Assembly: GCA_046727175.1 (NCBI GenBank)
Contig: JBKPCD010000079.1
Location: forward strand, 1-23,047
DNA: 23,047 nt
DNA from: JBKPCD01 sp046727175
GTDB lineage: Bacteria; Acidobacteriota; Vicinamibacteria; Vicinamibacterales; 2-12-FULL-66-21
Direction of reading: 5' to 3'
The notes beneath the pieces were generated by a model, which was not told the DNA's origin, searched no databases, and saw only the letters and a list, made by a program, of their open reading frames with translations. Below are positions 8,024 through 16,880 of the stretch, piece by piece. Made by a program: the position numbers and the translations under genes. How positions within the stretch are numbered: position 1 is the first letter of the stretch; every line of letters starts with the position of its first letter.

Positions 8024-10372
8024 TCACGGGCTCATACCCGACAAGAGCCAGATGCTGCCCTTCACGCTCTGCATGGGAAGGACGAGTCTGCCACTGGCCA
8101 CGCCGATCTCGGCATTGCTCATATCGGGATCAATGCGCCAATCGGGCGAGCTGAAATGCGTGACTTGAAACGGCTTCCCGCTCTGCGCGCCGCGCGCCGG
8201 GTCGATGGGCACGCCCCACAGGTTGAAGTAGCCGTCAGCTCCCCGTGAGAGGAAGTACAGCGTCCGCCCATCCGGTGACCACCGGGGCTTGTCGGGCCAG
8301 ACATGATCGTCCAAGATCCGCGTCCACGTCGTGGCGTGATTGCTGCGCTCGGCAACGATGCCGACCTCGACGGTGCCCGGGTTGCGCATACGCTGCGCGA
8401 CGAAACTGACCCACTGGCCATCCGGCGAGTAGCGAGCCTGCCAAAAGTTCACGCCGCTTGACTCGAGTATCACTCGCTCGGGTCGCGTGGCCATCATGGG
8501 ACCGATGGGCCAGATCGCCAACACGTATTGGTCCATACGGCCCTGTTCGCGCCAGGATCCGAGAACGGCCTTGTCGTCCGGTGCCCAATCCCAAGGAACC
8601 ATTCCGCCCGGTACCCACCGGCTCGCCAGATGTTCCCTGCCGTCGAGGTCGCGAACCGCCAGAGCCCATTCACGTCTGGTGGCGGGGGTTTCCCCCGTGG
8701 GGCTTGATCCGGTGCGTCTCAGTAGATAGACGACCCTGCGCCCGGTCCGGGAAATCACGCCGCCCCACTCTTCGGCGAGGAACGTCGTGCGGCCGGTGGT
8801 CAGGTCGGTGTAAGAGAGCCGGAACTGGTTTCTCCCCGCCTCACGCGCACCATAGCAGAGAGCCGATCCGTCAGCCGCGAGACTGACAGAGACGATCGAG
8901 AGATCGTCGTCGGTCAGTGCCCTGCCGTCGCCCGTGAGCCGGGCGCTGTTGGCCTCGAACGGGAACAGCCAGGCGCGGGTCGACGCCGGCGCGCTCGTGA
9001 ATGCCACGCGCGTCCCGTCTGGCGAAACGGCGGCGGCCTGGCCGCTCGCTGGCGCCGTGGTCAGCCGCTCGGGCGTTCGCCAACGCAGGCTCACTGGTTC
9101 GACTGGCACACGCCATAGGGTCGGCACGCCGTCACTGAAGGCTTCGACGATCAACGCCGTTCCAGTCGGGTTCCAACTGATGTTTCGGATGACGTCGGGT
9201 TCGAGCAACCCGAGCGGCGCGGCAGCGCTCGTATCGACGGCATTCAGCCGGCTGTGGGTTCGATCGGCGACGAAAAACCCGGCCGCCACCCCGGGCCCGA
9301 AGACGGAGATCCGACCCTCGGGATGGATCGCGCTCGCGATCCAAATCGTGCGACTGAGTTCGGTCTCGAGAATTCGGCGGGGGGCCTCGCCGCCGTCGGC
9401 TGCGACGATGAACGCCGCGCGGGGCATGTCGGTATCCACGAACACGACCTCGCGGCCATTGGGCATCCACGCGGGGCGCCGTCCGTCTGGCGCGATTCGC
9501 CGCACGGGACCACCTTTGAAATCGACCGTGAAGAGGCCACCGCCGTCATCTTCGGAACGAAGGACGAGACGTTGGCCATCGGGCGACCAGGCCGGCTGCG
9601 TCTCGTCAGCCGGCGAACTCGTCACCCGCATCGGATCGCCGCCGTCGATGCTCTGCATCCAGATGTCGAAGTTCCCGTCTCTGTTCCACGCGTAGGCTAC
9701 CCGCCTGCCGTCGGGTGACCAGCTCACGTCGGTCTGCAGACCCGCGCCGTAGGTCAGTCGCGTCAGGTTGCGCAGGGGCGACGACGGGGTGCCGGGGATG
9801 ACCGGTGCCGAGCGCCTGGACGCGATGTAGAGTCCCGTACCCAGGAGCGACAGCACAATCGCCGCCGCCACACCTGCGTAAATGACCGTCCGGCGCGCGA
9901 AGGGCGCGGGCCCCCCGAGCGCCGCAGTGGAATGCGGATCGCCGTCTGCCAGGTCATCGCGTGGTGAGGCCTCGTCCGCAATCGCGCGGACCTCCGCGAC
10001 GAAGCGATAGCCTCGCCGGGCAACCGTCGCGATGAACCGCTGCTCGCCCGGCACTTCGCCCAGAGCCTTCCGCACCTCGAACACGTTCTGAGTGAGGTTC
10101 GCCTCCTCGACGGCCGTATCAGGCCACAGCCGATTCATCAGCTCCTCCTTCTCGAGGAGCCGGCCGGCGTGCTGGACCAGCAGCACCAGCGTATCGAGCG
10201 CCTTGGCCTTGATGGCGATGGGTCCGCCGTCCCGCATCAGCAGGTGGCGTTTCGTATCGATGCGGAACCGGTCGAACTCGTAGAAACGAACCAGGTTGGA
10301 CGCACGCTCAGCCCCGCTGAGAAACGCTGAGGGTTTCTGAGTGTCCCGCTGAGGACTTGCGTCGTTCGTCAC
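8024..10372 (-). CDS. Membrane-anchored winged-helix regulator with TolB-type beta-propeller
   Basis: This 782-residue protein has three parts. Residues about 28-128 are an OmpR/PhoB-type winged helix (VRFYEFDRFRIDTKRHLLM, IAIKAKALDTLVLLVQHAGR, NLTQNVFEVRKALGE, FIATVARRGYRFVAEV), the CadC/ToxR-like form without a receiver domain. Residues about 162-184 are one membrane helix (VIYAGVAAAIVLSLLGTGLY). From residue 190 onward come WD40-like PD40/TolB repeats: SWSPDGRRVAYAW, AWSPDGQRLVLRS, AWMPNGREVVFV, YSPDGQWVSFVAQ and RWSPDGRTLYFLSRG. Such proteins are thought to sense a periplasmic signal with the propeller and bind DNA on the cytoplasmic side. The target is unknown; the divergent metzincin-like gene that begins 94 bases away is a possible one, by position only. 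The ATG at 10372 gives a full winged helix. No histidine-aspartate phosphorelay parts are present. Confidence 0.88.
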   Translation of the reverse strand: MTNDASPQRDTQKPSAFLSGAERASNLVRFYEFDRFRIDTKRHLLMRDGGPIAIKAKALDTLVLLVQHAGRLLEKEELMNRLWPDTAVEEANLTQNVFEVRKALGEVPGEQRFIATVARRGYRFVAEVRAIADEASPRDDLADGDPHSTAALGGPAPFARRTVIYAGVAAAIVLSLLGTGLYIASRRSAPVIPGTPSSPLRNLTRLTYGAGLQTDVSWSPDGRRVAYAWNRDGNFDIWMQSIDGGDPMRVTSSPADETQPAWSPDGQRLVLRSEDDGGGLFTVDFKGGPVRRIAPDGRRPAWMPNGREVVFVDTDMPRAAFIVAADGGEAPRRILETELSRTIWIASAIHPEGRISVFGPGVAAGFFVADRTHSRLNAVDTSAAAPLGLLEPDVIRNISWNPTGTALIVEAFSDGVPTLWRVPVEPVSLRWRTPERLTTAPASGQAAAVSPDGTRVAFTSAPASTRAWLFPFEANSARLTGDGRALTDDDLSIVSVSLAADGSALCYGAREAGRNQFRLSYTDLTTGRTTFLAEEWGGVISRTGRRVVYLLRRTGSSPTGETPATRREWALAVRDLDGREHLASRWVPGGMVPWDWAPDDKAVLGSWREQGRMDQYVLAIWPIGPMMATRPERVILESSGVNFWQARYSPDGQWVSFVAQRMRNPGTVEVGIVAERSNHATTWTRILDDHVWPDKPRWSPDGRTLYFLSRGADGYFNLWGVPIDPARGAQSGKPFQVTHFSSPDWRIDPDMSNAEIGVASGRLVLPMQSVKGSIWLLSGMSP

Positions 10373-10466
10373 GCCTAGCTTCCCCCGACACGGAATCTGG
10401 TTCGCGCGCCCGGCGAGCGGGCACTCCGAATTCTAGCGTGTCCGTCGTGAGCCGAGGGGGGACGAT

Positions 10467-11129
10467 ATGGTCGAGTTGATCCTTGCAATCCTGGTGGCGG
10501 GTTCGACGCCGGTGACGAACGAGACGGATCGGGATCTGATCGCACTACGCGTGCGGGCCTACGCCGACAAGCAAGTCGACGAAGCCACGGTACGGCCCGC
10601 GTTGAAGGTGGCGGAGCACCTGTTGGCGTCGGCCGGACTCGTCGTTGCATCGCGTGTGTGTGACATGGCGCAATCGTGCCCGGTCGAGGTCACGCCGGTG
10701 CCGGAGATCGTCGTCATCCTTTCGTCCCATGATCGGCAGAACCGCCGCGAGAACTGCGGTATTGCCGCTCACGGCGCACGCTCCTCGGCGGGAACGGTGA
10801 TCGTCTCGGTCCCCTGCGTGGCCGGCGTCGCATTCCGACTGACTCGCCGGGCGGGAACCGGCACCAACCCGCTGCTCGCGATGCCGAGGCATGACGACCT
10901 CGTCGGAGCAATCGTGGCCCACGAGATCGGTCATCTGCTCGGCATCAGGCATGCGCTGGCAGGTCTGATGCGTGCAAGTCTGGAAGCCGACGACATGATC
11001 GCGCTCAGAAGGGGGAAGCTGCGCTTCAGCCCGGCGGAGGCGAGCAGGATGCGGATCGCAGCCTTGTTGGCTGGGGAGGATCGCCTACGCTCGTCGGCCG
11101 CGGGATCCCGTCACGATCCGTCGCGGTAA
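10467..11129 (+). CDS. Putative metzincin-like zinc metalloprotease
   Basis: This is a 220-residue protein with a strong Shine-Dalgarno run (GGGGGG just before the ATG). The decisive motif is AHEIGHLLGIRH at residues 151-162, an exact HExxHxxGxxH metzincin pattern, and GLMRASLEADD follows at about 166-176, where the methionine could serve as the Met-turn. Upstream are a short hydrophobic N-terminus (VELILAILVAGSTPV), which may be a weak signal peptide, and a block with paired cysteines (CDMAQSC at 65-71). Similar short HExxH proteins, often with GIMR after the motif, recur in soil Acidobacteriota, but I know of no characterised member. It is transcribed divergently from the winged-helix sensor across 94 bases, which raises shared regulation. 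The basic C-terminal tail (RSSAAGSRHDPSR) looks non-conserved. Confidence 0.75.
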   Translation: MVELILAILVAGSTPVTNETDRDLIALRVRAYADKQVDEATVRPALKVAEHLLASAGLVVASRVCDMAQSCPVEVTPVPEIVVILSSHDRQNRRENCGIAAHGARSSAGTVIVSVPCVAGVAFRLTRRAGTGTNPLLAMPRHDDLVGAIVAHEIGHLLGIRHALAGLMRASLEADDMIALRRGKLRFSPAEASRMRIAALLAGEDRLRSSAAGSRHDPSR

Positions 11130-11209
11130 TGAGGATGTTGGGAGACCGGAAGCGCGGCCTGTCGCACCGCAGGGGCGGGTCACGCGACTGCACAGCGGGC
11201 GGGACGCGA

Positions 11210-11500
11210 TCAGGCGTCGAGATCGGGCGCGACGACCGACGCGTGGTCACGCACGTAGAGCTTCGTACGGACGGCGTCATCGGTGTCCAGGCAATTTTTC
11301 AGGCGCGCCACCTGCGACCGCACGTCAAAGCCTTGTGACGTGTCCCTGGTCAGCGCCAGCGAGCCGTCTTTTTCGAGGCGATCAGCTCGCCATCGGCCAG
11401 CGGCAATTAGGCCTGCGCCAGCCGCGCGGCCTGCCGGGCCACCTGACCATGTTGACGTTCACGGTGGTCATGGGCGCGGACCGTTGAAGGCTAGTTGCGG
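11210..11500 (-). pseudogene. Possible decayed coding remnant, family unknown
   Basis: On the minus strand a protein-like tail runs to TGA at 11210-11212. It reads SLALTRDTSQGFDVRSQVAR, then LKNCLDTDDAVRTKLYVRDH, then ASVVAPDLDA. Upstream, in a second frame, come RQAARLAQA and LPLADGELIASKK, and the change of frame falls in an A-run near 11376-11380. The composition is that of real protein rather than of a shadow frame, but no start, ribosome site or known domain is visible. The rest of the spacer between the metzincin-like gene and the FG-GAP gene shows nothing else. Confidence 0.3.
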
Positions 11501-11553
11501 ACATCCAGTCGCTTGGGGGCCGCGTGACGTACCAGTTACTTAGCGTGGCGAGA

Positions 11554-12669
11554 TCATTTTCCACTCAGGTACAGCACGTTCGGTGCGCCGGACCTTGCCA
11601 GCGCGATGTCGAGAAACGTGTCGCCATTGACATCGCCCAGTGCGAAGCCGTACGCGGATCCTTTACGATCACTGAACTTGACTTCGGTGAACGTGTGTCC
11701 GCTTCCATCGTTGAAAAACACGGCGTGAGGCCCTGACGTGTATCCGAGCACGATGTCCGGGCTGCCATCCTTGTTGAGGTCTCCGGCGGCAAGCGCGTAC
11801 GGCGTCCTCGCGGGGTCAGCGATCCGAAACCCGGTAGTGAGGTGTCCCTTCCCATTATTGAGAGAGACAACCAGCGAGGATGCTTTCTCGTCGCCGACAG
11901 CGAGATCGAGCGACCCGTCTCGGTTGAAATCCGCGGCCGCGCCAACGCGCGCCGCGGCGTCGGGTGGACCGAACGGCGTGGTTCTCGAGAAACCCGCCTT
12001 GCCGTCGTTGAAGTAGATGCGACTTTGCCCGCCGTCGCGGCTCGGCACTGCGAGATCGATGAATCCATCCTTGTCGAAGTCGCCCGCGACAATGCTCGTG
12101 GCCGACTCCGCGGGAATCTTGATGCAGTCGCGCGCGAAGCGTCCACCGCCTTGATTGAGGCAGGCGAAACTCGGGCCCGGCCGATTGGCAGCGATGACAT
12201 CGATCATTCCATCGCCATTCAGATCGGCGACTGTCGCGTTGCGCGTGGACCATTCAGCCACGCCCCACGTGCCGGTGACGGTGAAGCGACCTTTCCCGTC
12301 GTTCAAGTAGACGAGCTTCTTGTCGGGCGTGTCGTTGCTTGTGAGTACATCGAGGTCACCGTCGCCATCGAGGTCTGCCAACGCCGCCGTGTAGGTTCGA
12401 TCCGGCGTGGGCCCCAGGTCAGACGCCACGAAGCCGCCTTTCCCGTCGTTGATCAGCACGCGATCGAGGAGCGGCGTATGCCGCCCTTTCGCGAGCACGA
12501 TGTCGAGATCACCATCGCCATCAAGGTCGCCAAGACTCACGTTTGCCGAATCCTCCGACGTGGTTTCGAGATTGACGACTGTGTTGAAGTTGCGCAGAAC
12601 TGGTGCACACTGATCGCCCATCACCACCACGGCCAGCACGACGACGACCCCGCCGAGGAACTTCGGCAT
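11554..12669 (-). CDS. FG-GAP/VCBS repeat protein, seven-bladed beta-propeller
   Basis: This is a 371-residue exported protein. Seven calcium-loop repeats of the FG-GAP/EF-hand-like type are visible in order: DLDGDGDLDIV, DLDGDGDLDVL, DLNGDGMIDVI, DFDKDGFIDLA, DFNRDGSLDLA, DLNKDGSPDIV and DVNGDTFLDIA. Each is followed about 15-25 residues later by an [IVF]xxNxGxGxF-type strand such as VLINDGKGGF, VYLNDGKGRF and IYFNDGKAGF. Seven repeats make one complete propeller. The start at 12669 is preferred because MPKFLGGVVVVLAVVVMGDQC then serves as the signal, possibly a lipoprotein since C22 follows the hydrophobic run. Alternatives at 12744 and 12795 add a charged leader, and the last would overlap the neighbouring ORF. 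The seventh loop is weaker (DVNGDTFLD). Such proteins usually bind ligands or other proteins outside the cell; no partner is evident here. Confidence 0.85.
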   Translation of the reverse strand: MPKFLGGVVVVLAVVVMGDQCAPVLRNFNTVVNLETTSEDSANVSLGDLDGDGDLDIVLAKGRHTPLLDRVLINDGKGGFVASDLGPTPDRTYTAALADLDGDGDLDVLTSNDTPDKKLVYLNDGKGRFTVTGTWGVAEWSTRNATVADLNGDGMIDVIAANRPGPSFACLNQGGGRFARDCIKIPAESATSIVAGDFDKDGFIDLAVPSRDGGQSRIYFNDGKAGFSRTTPFGPPDAAARVGAAADFNRDGSLDLAVGDEKASSLVVSLNNGKGHLTTGFRIADPARTPYALAAGDLNKDGSPDIVLGYTSGPHAVFFNDGSGHTFTEVKFSDRKGSAYGFALGDVNGDTFLDIALARSGAPNVLYLSGK

Positions 12670-12766
12670 AAGAGCTAGTTCTTTCTCAAGGAAGGGATTG
12701 AGTTGTCGCTGCCGCGTTGAGCGCGGTTTTGGGGAATTCGTCATTGCGCCACTGCCGGGCGGCAGA

Positions 12767-13238
12767 TCAGAGCCCAGTATACGCGCGCCACACACCTGGC
12801 GTGTCTGCGTAGACGAAGACAGCTGCGTTCACGCCGGCCGCCATCCAGCCTTGCGAGATCCCGGCGCTCACCAGACAAAGACTCCGGACTCCGACGCCGT
12901 AAGCCAACCAACGTCCTTGGCCAACCCCAAGGACGTACACGCCAGGACGAGTATGCGAGTGCCGCCAGGACCGCTCGGACGAACACAAGAAACGTCCAGG
13001 TCCACTTTTGGAATGCGGCCAACATGATCGCGCTGCCGCCAGAGACCGCAAGCGCCGCACGGACGTTGTCGGAGGCGACGCTCCCGACTGCCATTACGAA
13101 AGAGGCACACACGCCGGTCGCGTGCACGGGGGAAGCGCGCGAAGGAAAGCCCACCAACGGTCGCATCCTGTGGACCAGTTCTTCGACCCAGACCCACGAC
13201 CGATTGCTCCTGTTAGTCGCCAGTTGTTTTTCGATCAA
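12767..13238 (-). pseudogene. Small multi-helix membrane protein, apparently frameshifted
   Basis: Two overlapping minus-strand frames complement each other. In the first, read from about 13238 (TTG) toward 12950, there are GVCASFVMAVGSVASDNVRA, AVSGGSAIMLAAFQKW and TWTFLVFVRAVLAALAYSSW, which are likely membrane helices; the frame then turns basic and implausible. In the second frame, from about 12950 to 12767, hydrophobic sequence resumes: VYVLGVGQGRWLAYGVGVRS, LCLVSAGISQGWMAAGVNAA, VFVYADTPGVWRAYTGL, stop. Joined near 12945-12955 they give a protein of about 150 residues with four or five helices. I do not recognise the family. A single indel would explain the pattern; the alternative is two unrelated chance frames. 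Confidence 0.4.
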
Positions 13239-13457
13239 TGGGCCCGGGGATCGAAGGTCACTACGGCGTGAGGACGTAAGCGCCTCGGCTTCAGCATAAT
13301 GGTCCGGGCGTGAAGGGTGCGTTTACAGGGATCGCGTTCGGGCGTGACCACACCTGGCGTGTTCGGCCTCGTGAGTTGCGTTCCGCCGCGTAGAATGGCT
13401 CCAGTTGTGCGCTACATGCCGGAGGGGTCGTGATCCTCTCGCTCGGATACCTTGTAA

Positions 13458-13628
13458 TTCGGCGCATTCATTGATCATTACAACAGTCATCGACCTCACC
13501 GCAGCTTGGACCTCGCGCCGCCGAACGGCCGACCGGCGATTGAGAAGTGGACCGGCACGCACCCGATCGTGGTAATACGCCGCGACCGCCTCGGCGGGCT
13601 GCTACACGAGTACGAGCGAGCGGCTTGA
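13458..13628 (+). pseudogene. C-terminal remnant of an integrase-type (rve) transposase
   Basis: The frame begins just after a TAA at 13455-13457 and ends at TGA 13626-13628. It encodes AFIDHYNSHRPHRSLDLAPP, then GRPAIEKWTGTHPIVVIRRD, then RLGGLLHEYERAA. The HYNxxRPHRSL block is the conserved end of the DDE integrase core in IS3- and IS481-type transposases, where it contains the region after the catalytic glutamate. The RLGGLLHEYERAA tail is a usual terminus of such proteins. The catalytic DDE residues, the N-terminal helix-turn-helix and the left end of the element are absent, and no terminal inverted repeat was found. This is the only transposase sequence I can recognise in the window. Confidence 0.8.
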
Positions 13629-13690
13629 GACCGAATTTGCGCCATCGGCGACAATCAACAAAGACTTCGACGATTCTCCGGCAGCGAGCG

Positions 13691-13731
13691 TTGACGCGCG
13701 TCCCCTGTCCAGACTATATATAGAGTGGACA
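13691..13731 (+). promoter_or_regulatory. PadR-operon promoter with overlapping palindromic operator
   Basis: TTGACG (13691-13696) and TATATA (13715-13720), 18 bases apart, form a sigma70-like promoter. A 26-base palindrome covers the -10 box: TGTCCA at 13706-13711, the self-complementary CTATATATAG at 13714-13723, and TGGACA at 13726-13731. Only the two dinucleotides between arm and core (GA and AG) fail to pair. The predicted transcription start lies about 10 bases before the ATG at 13738, so the leader is very short. A PadR dimer bound here would block RNA polymerase, which suggests autorepression of the PadR-permease operon. Confidence 0.65.
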
Positions 13732-13737
13732 AGGCAA

Positions 13738-14076
13738 ATGCCTCCGCGAGAACAAGCTCCGCAACTCCTGCCCGGAACCCTGTTCATGTTGGTGCTCCGC
13801 ACCCTCGCACGAGAGCCTTTGCATGGATACGCCATCGCCCGGCGGATCAAGGACGCGTCCGCAAATGGGCTCGTGATCGAGGATGGCTCGCTCTATCCGG
13901 CCTTGAATCGGATGCTTGTCAAAGGATGGGTGGCTGCGGAGTGGGGGATTTCCGAAAACAATCGCCGCGCCCGGTTCTACCGGCTCACCGCCAAAGGCCG
14001 CAAACAACTCGCATCGGAAACGAAAGAGTTCGAGAAGGTCGTCGGAGCGATTCAGCTCGTCATGCGTACGGTGTAG
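13738..14076 (+). CDS. PadR family transcriptional regulator
   Basis: This is a 112-residue winged-helix protein of the usual short PadR (s1) length. The recognisable parts are LLPGTLFMLVLRTLAREPLH and GYAIARRIKDASANGLVIED at residues about 10-50 (helices 1-3). SLYPALNRMLVKGWVAAEWG follows, the strongly conserved PadR recognition helix and wing start, and then NNRRARFYRLTAKGRKQL, the wing and dimer helix. The ATG at 13738 lies directly behind the palindromic promoter; AAGG at 13731-13734 is a weak ribosome site. The stop is 18 bases before the start of the duplicated permease, so the two are almost certainly one operon. PadR-permease pairs of this kind are very common in Acidobacteriota, where the inducing signal is generally unknown. 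Confidence 0.93.
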   Translation: MPPREQAPQLLPGTLFMLVLRTLAREPLHGYAIARRIKDASANGLVIEDGSLYPALNRMLVKGWVAAEWGISENNRRARFYRLTAKGRKQLASETKEFEKVVGAIQLVMRTV

Positions 14077-14094
14077 ATCAGGAGGCTGCTGTCG

Positions 14095-16766
14095 ATGGCC
14101 ACCCTCAGCGAATGGATGAATCGCCTCCGTTTCCTGGGACGCCGCTCGCGATTCGACGACGATCTGGATGTCGAAGTCCGCTTCCACATCGAGAGCCGCA
14201 CCGCGGAACTCATCGCAGCGGGCCTGTCTGCGCGGGATGCCGCAACGAGAGCGCGTGCGGAATTCGGTTCGATCGCGCGCGCGGTCGAGGACTCTCGAGC
14301 GGCGTGGCAATTTCTCTGGATTGAAGATCTGGCCGGCGATCTGCGCTATGGGTTTCGGATGTTCCGGCGCAGCCGCGGATTTGTAATCACCGCCGTCGTT
14401 TCGCTGGCGCTGGGCATCGGGGCCAACGCGGCAATTTTTAATGCTCTTTACACCCTCCTCTGGAAGCCGCTGCCGGTTTCCAAGCCCGAGGAGTTGGTAT
14501 CGATCCGGCTTTCGTCCAGCTCCGGCCTACGGGATGTCCCGACGGTCGGCTTCGTTCGCCAACTCCGGAGCGCGGGCGTGTTTGAGGGTGTCTCCGTAAC
14601 ATCGGCCGACGGCCTCAGCTTTTCTTATGACGACCGCGCCGAACGTGTTCAGGGTGAAGTCGTCTCTGGAAACTACTTCGATGTATTGGGAGTGCGGCCC
14701 ATCATTGGCCAGCCATTTACGCCGGAGGTGCGGAGTGGCCACTGGGCGGCGGAAGCGGTGCTCTCGTACAGTTTTTGGCACCGGCGGTTCGGCAGCGACC
14801 CCGGCGTCATTGGCCGAACCATCCGGCTGAACACGTATCCATTCACAGTCGCCGGCGTCTCTCCGCCGGGATTTCAAGGACTCGGGCGAGGCGCCGATAT
14901 CGAGGTCCGCATTCCGATTCTGCCGGACGGTCGAGAGCTTGCACAAATCGAGCGGATCGGCGCCAGACCTGATCGGAATCTCTACACCTTCGCACGTCTC
15001 AAGCCCGATTCCAGCCTCGGGCAGGCGGAAGTCTCTGCCGACGTGCAATTCAAGGAGTATTTGCGCACCACAACGAGCCCGCGGTTCAGGGACAGGGGTA
15101 TTCAGCACGTCAAGCTGGTTGCGGTAGGAAAAGGCGACAGCGGCGTTCTCCGCCAGTTGCATACGCCGCTCTGCATTCTGTTCGTGTTGGTGGCGCTCGT
15201 GCTGCTGATCGCCTGCGCGAATGTCGCCAACATGCTCCTGGCCCGGGCAGGAGCGCGGGCGCGCGAGTTGGCCGTGCGGACGTCGATCGGCGCCGGCCGT
15301 TTTCGCCTGATACGCCAGATGCTCGCCGAAAGCCTGCTGCTGTCGCTCTTCGCTGGAGCGCTTGCGGTCGTGATCGGCAGTTGGGTGGCTGGCGCCCTCG
15401 TCCACTTTCTGCCCCAGGGCACTTTCAAGACAGTCCTGGACCTGCGCATGGATGCCGTAACTGTTCTCTTTGTTCTAGCTTTGGCCTTGGTCGCATGTGT
15501 CACGTTTGGATTGGCGCCCGCTATCCATGCGACACGATTCAATCTTGTCGGGATGTTGAAAACCGATTCTGGTGCGTCGATCGGAGATCTTTCCAGCGGT
15601 TGGTTCCGTCAGCTGCTGGTCGTGTCGCAAGTAGCGTTCTCGCTGGTCTTGTTGATCGCGGCCGGTACCTTCCTGCGCACGATGTTCAATCTCTGGCCAA
15701 CGGAGTTCGGCGCACACCCCGAGGGCGTACTGCTCTTCACCATGAAGCCACAGAGGGAAATCTACACACCCTTGCAGAGGCGAGCCTTGATCGCCGATCT
15801 GGTTCGCCGTGTCTCGGGAATACCCGGCGTCGAAGCCGCCGGAGTGGCTGAATACGGCCCGCTGGGCATCCGTATCAGCGAATCGCCGGTGTCGATTGAG
15901 GCGGAACCCGGGCATTCGATCCGTGCCGAAACCGATTGGGTCTCGGAGGGATTCTTCGATGCTATTGGGATACCGCACATCGCCGGGCGGGATTTTGCAC
16001 CGACCGACAAGGTCGGCTCGCCGCTCGTCGTCCTCGTCAATCAGTCGCTGGCCCACCAGCTTTTCGGAAACGCAAATCCGCTTGGCCGCAGCATCCGGTT
16101 CACGCAAGAGAAGGACGCCCGTCCGTTCGAAATTGTCGGTGTGGTCGGTGACTCGCGTTACTACGAGATCCATGGCGCACCCCAACCCGCCGTCTGGTTC
16201 CCCTTCCAGGACGATGCAGCGCCGTACATGCCCACTCTGCACGTCCGCAGCAGCAGCGCGAATACCGATGCCATGGCGGCGGCGGTCCGGCGTGAGTTGG
16301 ACGCCCTTGACAGAGGGTTTCCGATTTTCAACGTCAAGACTCTTGAAGTGGGGATTGAAGAATCCCTTGCGCGCGAGCGCATTCTGCGAATCTCTCGGGA
16401 GCGGTTGGATCCCTGGCGTTGGCGCTCGCCGCTGTGGGACTCTATGGGATCCTGGCGTATTCGGTTTCGCGGCGAACTCAGGAACTCGGTATCCGGATGG
16501 CCCTCGGGTCCAGTGCCCGCTCCGTACTCTGGATGGTGGCGCGGGAGGCGCTTCTCTTGATTGGAGTGGGGAGCCTCGCGGGCATCACACTTTCCGTTGC
16601 CGTGTGGCGGCTCCTATCGGAACGAATGCCTGGCGTCTCCCCGATTGACGCTCAGGTACTGATGGTCTGCGCAACGATCATGCTAATTCTTGCCGCCGCC
16701 GCTGTAAGCATTCCAGCGATTCGCGCGTGCCGAATCGATCCGCTGATGGCCCTTCGGCATGAATGA
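14095..16766 (+). pseudogene. ADOP-type duplicated MacB/FtsX permease, frameshifted near its 3' end
   Basis: The gene has AGGAGG eight to nine bases before its ATG. Its parts are an N-terminal permease-prefix region (residues 1-80, with DDDLDVEVRFHIESRTAELI), a first membrane helix near 95-120 (ITAVVSLALGIGANAAIFNA), a periplasmic MacB-type domain, and an FtsX block near 355-480 (LVALVLLIACANVANMLLAR, then GARARELAVRTSIGAGRFRL). A second helix/MacB/FtsX repeat follows. The second FtsX block breaks at about base 16388 (residue 764): the first frame runs on as nonsense to 16560, while the next frame carries the expected continuation from NLSGAVGSLALALAAVGLYG through SVSRRTQELGIRMALGSSAR to the terminal RACRIDPLMALRHE, stop at 16766. 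One missing base explains it. ADOP proteins are orphan permeases without their own ATPase; none is present here. The truncated form would lack the last three helices. Confidence 0.9.
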
Positions 16767-16880
16767 ATTACCGTGGGACGAGTTACTTCCGTTACCGCAA
16801 GATGTGGGGTTCAGCTAAGTCAAATCTTCCCATTACACCGCAGTGGCTAGTAATCCGTGATGCTGGGTCGCGGCGCGCGC

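Noticed and set aside
14527..15405. A minus-strand frame open for 292 codons inside the permease gene
   Set aside because: It is antisense to the ADOP permease, whose domains and ribosome site are unmistakable.
16380..16420. Programmed ribosomal frameshifting in the permease
   Set aside because: There is no slippery heptamer or convincing stem at the point of frame change; a one-base lesion or error is simpler.
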